NCBI GenBank assembly: GCA_012103495.1
Contig: WLWR01000080.1
Location: 1 to 7,561 of the forward strand
From: Legionellales bacterium
GTDB taxonomy: Bacteria; Pseudomonadota; Gammaproteobacteria; WLWR01
Direction of reading: 5' to 3'
Length of the DNA stretch: 7,561 bases
Both the position numbers and the translations under genes were made by a program. The notes below the pieces were generated by a model. The model searched no databases and was not told where the DNA came from. It saw nothing but the letters and a program-made list of their open reading frames with translations. Positions 1 to 7,464 of this stretch are shown here, in pieces; position 1 is the first letter of the stretch, and the number at the start of each line of letters is the position of its first letter.

Positions 1-2104
1 TGAATGTCCCGATCGCACAACGCTGCATAATGAATTAGCTCGCTTAAATCCAGCAGAAGTGCTAGTGAGTGATCAACACACAGAATTCCCATGGCTGGCT
101 CACCATCCGTGTGTCCGCGAGCGTCCCCAGTGGGAATTTGAATTGCAAACCAATCATCAATTGCTGTGTAAACAATTTCATACTCATGACTTGACAGGAT
201 TTGGTTGTGAAGATAAGCCATTGGGCATTATGGCCGCCGGTTGTATTTTACATTACATACAACAAACTCAAAAAAGTCATGCGCCACACATCCGCGGGAT
301 TCAGGTTGATTACCCAGAGGATTCGGTAATTTTGGATGCCAGCACCCGTAAAAATTTGGAAATCAATCACAGCCTCAGTGGCGAACAAAAATACAGTTTG
401 GTTGGGGTATTGGATCACACCTACACTCCGATGGGCAGTCGCTTGTTACGTCGCTGGCTCAACCAGCCGATTCGCCGACGGGAACGATTGCAGCAACGGC
501 AAGCCATTATTAATGCATTATTACCCAACCAAACCTTTCACGACATTCAATCTTTATTAAAACCTATCGGAGACATCGAGCGCATTTTAGCGCGCGTGGC
601 ATTAAAAACAGCACGCCCACGCGACTTAGTACAATTACGTCAAGCACTGCACCAATTACCCGCCTTGCAACAAGCACTGCAACCATTAGCTTGTGACAGT
701 CTAAATTCAGTGATGCAACAATTGCACCCTTTTCCCGCGGTATTGGAATTGTTAACCACCGCGATTGTCGACAACCCACCGGTGGTATTACGAGATGGCG
801 GTGTCATTGCCAAAGGGTTTGATGAAGAATTGGATGAATTGCGTGAGTTAAGCGACAATGCCAATGGTTATTTGTTGAAATTAGAACAGCAAGAACGAGA
901 ACGCACCAAGATTACCCAATTGAAAGTTGGGTTTAATAGAATTCACGGATACTACATTGAAATTCCCCGCGCCCAATCCAATCAAGCCCCCGCTAATTAC
1001 ATTCGTAGGCAAACACTAAAAAATGCTGAACGATTTATTACCCCGCAGTTAAAACAATTTGAAGATAAAATTTTGAGTGCTCACAGCCGCGCCCTGGCAC
1101 GAGAAAAAAATCTTTACACACTGATCTTGGAAGAATTGCAGCATGAATTAGCTAATTTGCAATTATGCGCCAACGCATTGGCAGAAGTGGATATTTACGC
1201 CAACTTTGCTGAACGCGCGTTAACCTTACAATTAACGCCACCGACTTTGGTTGAAACGCCTGGCATTCACATTCAACAAGGTCGACATCTGGTAGTTGAA
1301 CATTGGAGTGATCAAGCGTTTATAGCCAACGATTTGCACCTGGATGATCAACAACGTATGTTACTGATCACCGGCCCCAACATGGGGGGCAAATCCACTT
1401 ATATGCGACAAACCGCTTTGATCGTATTATTGGCACACGTGGGTAGTTTTATCCCAGCCCAAGCCGCCACCCTGGGGCCAATCGATCGTATTTTCACCCG
1501 CATTGGCGCAGCCGATGATCTGACCTCTGGCCGTTCAACGTTCATGGTAGAAATGACTGAAACCGCTAACATCTTGCACAACGCTACAAATCACAGTTTG
1601 GTATTGATTGATGAGATTGGACGCGGCACCAGCACCTTTGACGGCATGTCACTGGCGTGGTCGTGCGCTGAATATTTAGCCAAACCTTTAGGTTGTTTCA
1701 CTTTGTTTTCAACTCATTATTTTGAATTGACAGCATTAGTGGAATTATTCCCCAGCATGACCAATGTGCATTTAGAAGCGGTCATGCTCAATGACAAAAT
1801 TATTTTCCTTTATCAAGTGAAACCCGGCCCCGCCAGTAAAAGCTATGGCATTGAAGTCGCCCAATTGGCCGGCATTCCGGTGCTGGTGTTGCAAACCGCC
1901 CGGCAAAAATTATTGGAATTAGAACAAGCCGCACCAGCGGCAACCACCCCTCAACAGCAAGTTCCATTGTTTGAACCTACCCCTGCCGCACACACAACCA
2001 TCATTCAACAAATTCGGCAATTGGATCTCGATGATGTCAGCCCCCGCAAGGCTTTGGATCTGTTAACTCACTTGCAACAGGATTTAGCTGACGAATCGAT
2101 TTAA
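1..2104 (+). CDS. mutS: DNA mismatch repair protein MutS (5' end missing)
   Basis: MutS binds mismatched or looped DNA as a dimer and uses ATP to recruit MutL. The reading frame is open to the left edge: the first full codon is at base 2, and 700 codons are present before TAA. The GTG at 59 is an internal valine (NPAEVLV), not a start. E. coli MutS is 853 residues, so about 150 N-terminal residues are missing; these would carry the mismatch-binding domain with its Phe-X-Glu motif. Present in order (window residue numbers) are the connector domain, the lever and clamp region, and the ATPase: Walker A GPNMGGKST at about 458 (bases 1373-1399), Walker B LVLIDE followed by GRGTSTFDG at about 533 (from base 1598), and the STH motif at about 570. 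The C-terminus ends with the usual DLDDVSPRKALDLL helix, so the dimer/tetramer tail is retained. All ATPase motifs are intact and the gene looks functional. Its stop overlaps the convergent methyltransferase gene. Confidence 0.97.
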   Translation, partial: ECPDRTTLHNELARLNPAEVLVSDQHTEFPWLAHHPCVRERPQWEFELQTNHQLLCKQFHTHDLTGFGCEDKPLGIMAAGCILHYIQQTQKSHAPHIRGIQVDYPEDSVILDASTRKNLEINHSLSGEQKYSLVGVLDHTYTPMGSRLLRRWLNQPIRRRERLQQRQAIINALLPNQTFHDIQSLLKPIGDIERILARVALKTARPRDLVQLRQALHQLPALQQALQPLACDSLNSVMQQLHPFPAVLELLTTAIVDNPPVVLRDGGVIAKGFDEELDELRELSDNANGYLLKLEQQERERTKITQLKVGFNRIHGYYIEIPRAQSNQAPANYIRRQTLKNAERFITPQLKQFEDKILSAHSRALAREKNLYTLILEELQHELANLQLCANALAEVDIYANFAERALTLQLTPPTLVETPGIHIQQGRHLVVEHWSDQAFIANDLHLDDQQRMLLITGPNMGGKSTYMRQTALIVLLAHVGSFIPAQAATLGPIDRIFTRIGAADDLTSGRSTFMVEMTETANILHNATNHSLVLIDEIGRGTSTFDGMSLAWSCAEYLAKPLGCFTLFSTHYFELTALVELFPSMTNVHLEAVMLNDKIIFLYQVKPGPASKSYGIEVAQLAGIPVLVLQTARQKLLELEQAAPAATTPQQQVPLFEPTPAAHTTIIQQIRQLDLDDVSPRKALDLLTHLQQDLADESI

Positions 2105-3483
2105 TGTTTAGGAAACAAACTGGTTAATTGATATTGTTGAACCACCAAATCCAACAACCCAAACCCCAACCCTTGCTGGTTATAAGTCACCAATACCAAT
2201 CGGCGATCATGATTGAATTGTCGCAATTGCATTTGTGTCACCATCACTGGCACACGTTGCACATAATTAAATACCTGCTCAGCAGACAAGCATACGTGCG
2301 CCATCGTTAATGGCAACAAATGACAAACGTCGGTTGCAATCTGTCGGCTGCTGTGTTTATAAACACGCAGTCCCATAGCATCCACGCTCACATTCGCAGG
2401 GGGTAAATGATCCGCCGCGATAACATAAACATCATTTCCCATCGGTGATCGCACCCAACGATGTTGTTCAAACCAGTTCCCTGGCCATTGCACCGCACGC
2501 ATCGCTATCGCCAAATCATTCACTTCGCAAGGCACAACATGTGACACCTGCAGCATCAGATTCACTGGCACAGGCTGTTTCTCCAACAAAGCCAGAAAAA
2601 AACCACCCGTATCATTCAATCCTGGCCAGATGCGCAAACAGTGAGCCAATTGTCGATCAAAGCATTGCCCTTGCCATCGGTCCAATCCAGGCGATGTATT
2701 CAATGATGGCAACGTCAATGGTACCAATCGCACTTGCCCAGCCCATTGATCCAATAGGGTTTGAATCACTTGTTCATTTTCTTCCGGCGCAAACGTACAG
2801 GTAGCATAAAGAATCTGTCCCCCCGGTCGACACAACGTCATGGCTTTGGTTAACAATTCAATTTGCACCTGAGCTTTGTGGCGACTAAGCCGCGGATTGA
2901 CTTGCACGTGACGGTTTTTACGAGCGGTGCCTTCACAACTGCAAGGGGCATCCACTAAAATTTTATCAAAAAAATTCAATGGTGCTGGAAAATCCACGCC
3001 GGCATATTGAGTCAGACTTGCATTGAGCACCCCTAAGCGTTTCAAATTTTTTCCCAAAGCTTTGAGCCGATGATAGTTAATATCATTGGCAACCAACGTT
3101 CCCTGATTCTTCATCAATACCGCGCACTGAGCTGTTTTATTACCCGGTGCGGCACACAGATCCAATACCCGCTCACCCGGCTGTGGATTTAACACCAATG
3201 GTGGTAACATCGAAACCATTTCCTGCCAATGCCAATATCCGAGTTTCACCAATGCTTGTATTGCATCGGTAGCCCCTTGATATTGATAAGCCGAAGCCCA
3301 CACGGGGCTAGAAAATAAGGCAACATCACTTGGTAACAACGTTTGCACGACTGCTAATCTCGTTTTCAATGGGTTGATCCAACCAGTTTTTACCAGTGGA
3401 CGCTGCATGGTTTCGCAAAATCGAGCCACATCTGGAATAATATCACCGTAGCGATCAATCATTTGTCTGGTTGTGCTATTCAC
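2101..3483 (-). CDS. RsmF-like RNA (cytosine-5) methyltransferase, NOL1/NOP2/Sun family
   Basis: This is a predicted cytoplasmic SAM-dependent enzyme that methylates carbon 5 of a cytosine in rRNA or tRNA. The 460 residues match the layout and size of E. coli RsmF (YebU, 479 residues; 16S rRNA C1407). Visible parts are an N-terminal RNA-binding region (about 1-95, ending in SMLPP), SAM-binding motif I DLCAAPGNKT (108-117), an acidic motif II residue D134, motif IV DAPCSCEG (178-185) with Cys181, and motif VI YATCTFAPEENE with Cys229. In this family the motif VI Cys attacks the base and the motif IV Cys helps release product; both are present. About 130 C-terminal residues with GLRVYKHSSRQ resemble the PUA-like tail of RsmF. 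The GTG start is the only option before an in-frame stop upstream. A weak GGGG Shine-Dalgarno lies 7 nt before it, and Met8 (bases 3460-3462) is an alternative start without one. The family is sure; the exact target base is not, so no symbol is given. Confidence 0.9.
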   Translation of the reverse strand: MNSTTRQMIDRYGDIIPDVARFCETMQRPLVKTGWINPLKTRLAVVQTLLPSDVALFSSPVWASAYQYQGATDAIQALVKLGYWHWQEMVSMLPPLVLNPQPGERVLDLCAAPGNKTAQCAVLMKNQGTLVANDINYHRLKALGKNLKRLGVLNASLTQYAGVDFPAPLNFFDKILVDAPCSCEGTARKNRHVQVNPRLSRHKAQVQIELLTKAMTLCRPGGQILYATCTFAPEENEQVIQTLLDQWAGQVRLVPLTLPSLNTSPGLDRWQGQCFDRQLAHCLRIWPGLNDTGGFFLALLEKQPVPVNLMLQVSHVVPCEVNDLAIAMRAVQWPGNWFEQHRWVRSPMGNDVYVIAADHLPPANVSVDAMGLRVYKHSSRQIATDVCHLLPLTMAHVCLSAEQVFNYVQRVPVMVTQMQLRQFNHDRRLVLVTYNQQGLGFGLLDLVVQQYQLTSLFPKH

Positions 3484-3550
3484 TTTAGTGCCCCATTAGG
3501 TTACAGTTACGTCTTTTTGATGCATATCATTGTGGTGAAAGGTTTCTACC
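3484..3550. promoter_or_regulatory. Divergent intergenic spacer with a weak candidate promoter
   Basis: This 67-bp gap lies between the starts of the leftward methyltransferase gene and the rightward glycan genes, so it or its flanks should hold promoters for both. On the + strand, TATCAT (3525-3530) matches the sigma-70 -10 box at 5 of 6 positions. GTTACA (3500-3505) matches the -35 box at 4 of 6, but the 19-bp spacing is long. Transcription would begin near 3537, leaving a very short leader before the 3551 ATG and about 40 nt before the alternative 3578 ATG. No convincing leftward promoter, operator repeat or terminator hairpin was seen. The placement is inference only. Confidence 0.25.
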
Positions 3551-3573
3551 ATGCGTTATAAAACTTCAAGGGG
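3538..3573 (+). promoter_or_regulatory. Two alternative ribosome binding sites for the small ORF
   Basis: AAAGG (3538-3542) sits 8 nt before ATG 3551, which is normal spacing. AAGGGG (3568-3573) sits 4 nt before ATG 3578, which is a stronger match but tight spacing. Both ATGs are in the same frame, so the protein may begin at residue 1 or residue 10 of the longer form. The sequence alone does not decide between them. Confidence 0.45.
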
Positions 3574-3862
3574 ATCCATGCTCCGCAAACGCGGACGCTA
3601 TCTTATCCATCATCTGTGTTATCCGCTAGTTAAATGGGCCTCCCAATCCTCTCAACTTAAAACAAGCTATCAACGAACTTTAAAAAAAATCCCCATCGTG
3701 CGCACGTGTATTCAAACAATACTCAATCAAATCTTCCTTCTATATCAAGCGTATTTGCATCGTGAACCGCCGGTGACAACGACGCTAACGCAACAAATAC
3801 ATCAACGTCTCCTACTAACTATTCAAACCCAGCGATGTAAGCAAGATGCGACTACTGATTGA
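3551..3862 (+). CDS. Small basic helical protein of unknown function, first gene of the glycan operon
   Basis: This 103-residue ORF has no catalytic motif I can recognise. It is rich in Arg, Lys, Gln and Leu, looks mostly alpha-helical, and has no signal peptide or clear membrane segment. The stretch RYLIHHLCYPLVKWASQ, then SYQRTLKKIPIVRTCIQ, resembles from memory the helical linker found inside very large O-antigen glycosyltransferases and methyltransferase-glycosyltransferase fusions (Arg-rich helix, 'LxxxLxRxPxLRxxL' helix). Two starts are plausible: ATG 3551 with AAAGG 8 nt upstream (3538-3542), and ATG 3578 with AAGGGG only 4 nt upstream (3568-3573). The stop overlaps the glycosyltransferase start by 17 bp in another frame. 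Good ribosome-binding signals and the overlap favour a real translated gene. It could be a split-off linker, a partner subunit, a short leader peptide coupling translation, or a decaying relic. Confidence 0.6.
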   Translation: MRYKTSRGSMLRKRGRYLIHHLCYPLVKWASQSSQLKTSYQRTLKKIPIVRTCIQTILNQIFLLYQAYLHREPPVTTTLTQQIHQRLLLTIQTQRCKQDATTD

Positions 3863-6431
3863 TTTACAAGATTATCAACTAGCACTGTTGCAATCTCATA
3901 CAACCGATCATCCGGTGTGGTTACTGACCCAAGCTTGGCTCAAAGCAACTCAACAATCCGCCCATCAAGTATGGGTCTTGCTCAACAATCAATTAGCCGA
4001 ATCCATTGAGTTGATTAAATATCAATTAAGTGATCTAATTCCTGTGGATCATATTTGTATTTACGACATTCCCTTGCCCGAAACCACCATTATCAAACCC
4101 ACGTGGTCAAGCGCCGCCCATGCATTGGTGTTACAACAACACTTTGAATCATTCAAGCCTGATGTCGTATTATTTTCCCAACCCACCTTAACGCTGTTTG
4201 CCACCTTACCAACAACCTTGAATCATTCTCACACTTGGAGCGGCACAACTGTATCCTCTCATCGGTCTTTAATTTCTCAATTAAAATCATCCGCTGTCTT
4301 ACGTGATCTCATTCAATTTATTTTATTACCCGCCACGCAAAAAACACCCGCCTGGCTTACGGCACAAACTCCTGAAATAATTTGTTTACCTACCTCGAAG
4401 TCCACAGACGCTGCCTGGCAACAAGCAGCGCAAAGTTGTTTAACGATTTTTGAACACTCACATTGTCAGCAAACACCTCAGGATGAACCAACGGTTAGCA
4501 TAACACCAAAACCGACTTTGGCTTACCTTGGAGCAAGCTCGCCCCCGCCTCCATGGCTGACAGATTTAAATGTTTATTATGATGTAACCGTCATCATTGA
4601 GTCCCCCCTCACTCAGCCACATCAAATTCCTGAAACAGCACAGTCCAAACCATCGCTCTCATGGTTTTTGCAACAAGCGGATCAATTCGACTTTATCATC
4701 TATCATTTAGCAAACACCCTCAATCACCTACCCCTCTTACACGCATTCATACATCATCCAGGCATTATTTTTACTGATGATTTTTATTTTGATCGTTTAT
4801 ACCCGATGGCACCCGATGATGTTGTGGAACCGGCGGCAACAATATTCCCGATAAGCCGCTATCACGCCCAAGGCTATTGCGCTTTGCAACAGTCGGCGGC
4901 CTGTCACCAGCAAATTTTCCATCATGCCCTAGGAATTCTCACCGATGACCCAACGTTTATCGACCAATGCCATCAATACTACGGTTCGACCGCCTCACCT
5001 CCGATTTATCTCTTAAAACATTCCAATCAATCGACATCGAAGATAACGCCAACCGATGCTTTGCCTAAAGTCATTGAAACAATGACTCATAACAATGCTC
5101 AAGTTCAACAACGTACCATTCTCGCAAAATTAGCAACTTTGACAACGCAATTAGAATTTTCTGAACATGAAACCTTGCCGATTGCTTGTTGCCTCGCCAA
5201 TCATTTCACTGGTTGGCAGCCGCCACAATTATTAATTGATGCGTCATTATTGGAACATGAAAAAACCAAAACCGGCATTGGTCGAGTGTTAAACAGCATT
5301 ACCCAAACTTTATTAACTCACCCTCCCACGCATTGTCGGATAGAACCAGTACGCTATGATCAACATCATTATCGCTATGCAAGACAATTAACCTCTGACT
5401 TATTAGAAATTGATCTCCCCGATTCTTTGACAGATGAAGGCATTGATATCCATCCAAATGATATTTTTTTAGTCGCTGATATTTATCCTGATCGTTTACA
5501 ACGCAACAAACTTTTTTTTCAGCGCTGGCAAAACCGCGGCGCCAAATTATATTTCATTGTGTATGATTTAATTCCGTATTTACATCCAAACTTTTTTGAA
5601 CCGAGAAACTCACGCGAATTCCAACGATGGCTGATGACGATCAGTCAATTGGCAGATGGATTGATTTGTGATTCTCGCGCAGTTGCTGATGAGTTACGCT
5701 TGTGGTTACAACAACACAACCCCATGCGCTATCGACCATTATCGGTGGGTTATTTTCATCTAGGCGCTGACATTGACACCGGCTTTTCTTCTCAGGGGTT
5801 GCCGGATCAAGCGTCCTCCATTATACAAGCCATGCAGCACCATCCTTCATTCTTAATGGTCTCCACCATAGAACCTCGCAAAGGTCATGCACAAGCCATT
5901 GATGCATTTGAACAATTGTGGCAACACTCATCATTGGAGGTCAATCTGATTATCATTGGTAAACAAGGATGGCTGGTAGATAAACTGATCAAACGCATTC
6001 AACAACACCCTGAATTAAACCGCCGATTATTTTGGTTGGGGTATGTCAGCGATGAATTTTTAAACCAATTGTATGCTCAATCAACCGCTTTGTTGGTCGC
6101 CTCAGAAGCCGAAGGTTTTGGCTTGCCCTTGATTGAGGCCGCGCGCCATGACATTCCATTGATCATTCGTGATTTGCCAGTATTTCGTGAAGTCGCTGGT
6201 GAGCATGCATTTTATTTCAAAGCTGATACACCAACAGCTTTGGCTGAAGCAATAAAAAATTGGCTTGGATTATTCAAACACGGTAGTATACCGGCCAGCG
6301 GCAAAATGCCTTGGCTAACTTGGGAAGCCAGCACACAACAATTGCTGCGCGTATTGTACCAGCAGCAATGGTATTTCACTTATCAATATGAACCAAATTC
6401 GTTAATGAAAAAAGGGAGTCGTATCACATGA
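3846..6431 (+). CDS. Multidomain glycosyltransferase with an intact C-terminal GT4 module
   Basis: This 861-residue protein is predicted to be cytoplasmic or membrane-associated and to transfer sugars from an NDP-sugar onto a growing surface glycan. Residues 461-850 are a complete GT-B fold of family GT4: LLIDASLLE and TGIGR (476-480) in the acceptor half, VYDLIPYLHP (572-581), EPRKG (676-680), and EAEGFGLPLIEA (754-765), which carries the E-x7-E donor-site pair Glu756/Glu764. Residues 1-115 begin MRLLIDLQ and continue to PDVVLFSQ, like the N-terminal half of another GT4 domain. Residues about 222-385 (LAYLGASSPPPP, YYDVTVIIE, IIYHLANTLNH, HHPGIIFTDDF) resemble a further glycosyltransferase-like module. 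The usual glycine-rich loops of both are absent (see findings). ATG 3846 is the only start after an in-frame TAA at 3816; no good Shine-Dalgarno precedes it, so it probably depends on coupling to the small ORF. It overlaps gmd by ATGA. The neighbours suggest a GDP-mannose, GDP-rhamnose or GDP-fucose donor, but this is inference. Confidence 0.9.
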   Translation: MRLLIDLQDYQLALLQSHTTDHPVWLLTQAWLKATQQSAHQVWVLLNNQLAESIELIKYQLSDLIPVDHICIYDIPLPETTIIKPTWSSAAHALVLQQHFESFKPDVVLFSQPTLTLFATLPTTLNHSHTWSGTTVSSHRSLISQLKSSAVLRDLIQFILLPATQKTPAWLTAQTPEIICLPTSKSTDAAWQQAAQSCLTIFEHSHCQQTPQDEPTVSITPKPTLAYLGASSPPPPWLTDLNVYYDVTVIIESPLTQPHQIPETAQSKPSLSWFLQQADQFDFIIYHLANTLNHLPLLHAFIHHPGIIFTDDFYFDRLYPMAPDDVVEPAATIFPISRYHAQGYCALQQSAACHQQIFHHALGILTDDPTFIDQCHQYYGSTASPPIYLLKHSNQSTSKITPTDALPKVIETMTHNNAQVQQRTILAKLATLTTQLEFSEHETLPIACCLANHFTGWQPPQLLIDASLLEHEKTKTGIGRVLNSITQTLLTHPPTHCRIEPVRYDQHHYRYARQLTSDLLEIDLPDSLTDEGIDIHPNDIFLVADIYPDRLQRNKLFFQRWQNRGAKLYFIVYDLIPYLHPNFFEPRNSREFQRWLMTISQLADGLICDSRAVADELRLWLQQHNPMRYRPLSVGYFHLGADIDTGFSSQGLPDQASSIIQAMQHHPSFLMVSTIEPRKGHAQAIDAFEQLWQHSSLEVNLIIIGKQGWLVDKLIKRIQQHPELNRRLFWLGYVSDEFLNQLYAQSTALLVASEAEGFGLPLIEAARHDIPLIIRDLPVFREVAGEHAFYFKADTPTALAEAIKNWLGLFKHGSIPASGKMPWLTWEASTQQLLRVLYQQQWYFTYQYEPNSLMKKGSRIT
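6413..6418 (+). promoter_or_regulatory. Strong Shine-Dalgarno for gmd
   Basis: AGGGAG lies 9 nt before the gmd ATG at 6428, inside the last codons of the glycosyltransferase (residues KKGSR). It fixes the gmd start and indicates that gmd can load its own ribosomes in addition to coupling through the ATGA overlap. Confidence 0.75.
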
Positions 6432-7462
6432 CTACTGCAATTGTCACAGGCATCACCGGTCAAGATGGTGCCTACCTAGCCCAATTATTATTGGAAAAAG
6501 GTTATCGAGTTTATGGCACTTACCGCCGTACCAGCTCGGTCAATTTTTGGCGCATTACAGAACTGGGTATTACCGAGCATCCACAGTTAACGTTGGTTGA
6601 ATATGACTTGACTGATTTGAGCACCGCCATTCGCTTGTTGGAAACTGCCCAGCCCGATGAAGTTTATAATTTAGCTGCACAAAGTTTTGTTGGGGTCTCT
6701 TTCGAGCAACCGCTCACCACTGCAGAAATTACTGGGATAGGCCCTTTGAACTTATTGGAAGCCATCCGAATTGTGAATCCAAACATTCGTTTTTACCAAG
6801 CCTCAACCTCTGAAATGTTTGGCAAAGTACAAGAAATTCCACAGCGTGAAACCACGCCTTTTTATCCACGCAGTCCTTATGGTGTTGCCAAACTGTTTGC
6901 GCATTGGACAACAATTAATTATTGTGAATCCCATAATATTTTTGCCAGCAGTGGCATCTTATTCAATCACGAATCTCCTTTGCGTGGTTTGGAATTTGTC
7001 ACTCGCAAAATCACCGACGCCACCGCCAAAATTAAGTTGGGCAAACAAGATCAATTGTTATTAGGAAATTTAAATGCCAAACGTGACTGGGGATACGCCA
7101 AAGATTATGTCAAAGGGATGTATCTAATGTTGCAAGCTGAGCAACCAGATACCTTTGTATTGGCTACCCAACGTACAGAGACCGTACGCGACTTTGTTAC
7201 CATGTCGTTTCAAGCGGCTGACATCCATTTGGTATGGGAAGGCAGTGGCTCGGATGAAAAAGGAATCCATGCCGATACCGGTCAAACATTGGTGGCAGTG
7301 CATCCTGATTTTTATCGCCCAGCAGAAGTGGACTTGTTAATCGGAGATCCCAGCAAAGCACAACAGCAGTTGGGTTGGCAAGCAGAAACCACTTTAGAAG
7401 AATTGTGCGCGATGATGGTGGAAGCTGACTTGCGTTATCACACAACCAACCAATCTTTTTGA
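6428..7462 (+). CDS. gmd: GDP-mannose 4,6-dehydratase
   Basis: Gmd is a cytoplasmic NADP-dependent extended SDR that converts GDP-D-mannose to GDP-4-keto-6-deoxy-D-mannose, the branch point to GDP-D-rhamnose, GDP-L-fucose, GDP-perosamine and GDP-colitose. The protein is 344 residues, normal for the family. Visible features are the nucleotide-binding TGITGQDGAYL (7-17), the NADP-phosphate contact region YRRTSS (32-37), the catalytic set Thr127 and Glu129 in STSEMFG with Tyr151-x3-Lys155 in YGVAKLFAHW, GILFNHESPLRG (176-187), NAKRDWGYAKDYVKGM (216-231), and the C-terminal RPAEVDLLIGDPSKA (297-311). No key residue is missing. A small difference is ATQRTETVRDF where many Gmd proteins have ATG before the Thr-rich stretch. 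The start is set by a strong Shine-Dalgarno and the ATGA overlap with the glycosyltransferase. The next SDR begins 2 nt after the stop. Confidence 0.97.
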   Translation: MTTAIVTGITGQDGAYLAQLLLEKGYRVYGTYRRTSSVNFWRITELGITEHPQLTLVEYDLTDLSTAIRLLETAQPDEVYNLAAQSFVGVSFEQPLTTAEITGIGPLNLLEAIRIVNPNIRFYQASTSEMFGKVQEIPQRETTPFYPRSPYGVAKLFAHWTTINYCESHNIFASSGILFNHESPLRGLEFVTRKITDATAKIKLGKQDQLLLGNLNAKRDWGYAKDYVKGMYLMLQAEQPDTFVLATQRTETVRDFVTMSFQAADIHLVWEGSGSDEKGIHADTGQTLVAVHPDFYRPAEVDLLIGDPSKAQQQLGWQAETTLEELCAMMVEADLRYHTTNQSF

Positions 7463-7464
7463 CC

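Noticed and set aside
59..61. GTG as the start of mutS
   Set aside because: The frame stays open to base 2 and the upstream codons (reading into LNPAEV) match MutS, so the gene is cut by the window edge.
564..864. Overlapping minus-strand ORFs inside mutS
   Set aside because: They lie opposite a strongly conserved gene, have no recognisable protein features and look like antisense shadows.
2106..2116. Small hairpin GTTT/AAAC just after the mutS stop
   Set aside because: The stem is 4 bp, AT-rich, without a T-run, and lies inside the methyltransferase coding region, so it is not a terminator.
2445..2804. Plus-strand ORF of 119 codons opposite the methyltransferase gene
   Set aside because: It is the complement of conserved methyltransferase coding sequence, has no ribosome-binding site of note and resembles no known protein.
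3846..3862. Programmed +1 frameshift joining the small ORF to the glycosyltransferase
   Set aside because: The overlap has no recognised slippery codon or stimulatory element, and the glycosyltransferase has its own ATG at the right place; re-initiation is simpler.
5226..5238. Perfect palindrome CAATTATTAATTG as an operator
   Set aside because: It lies at the start of the conserved GT4 module, is made of common AT-rich codons (QLLIDA) and is far from any gene start.
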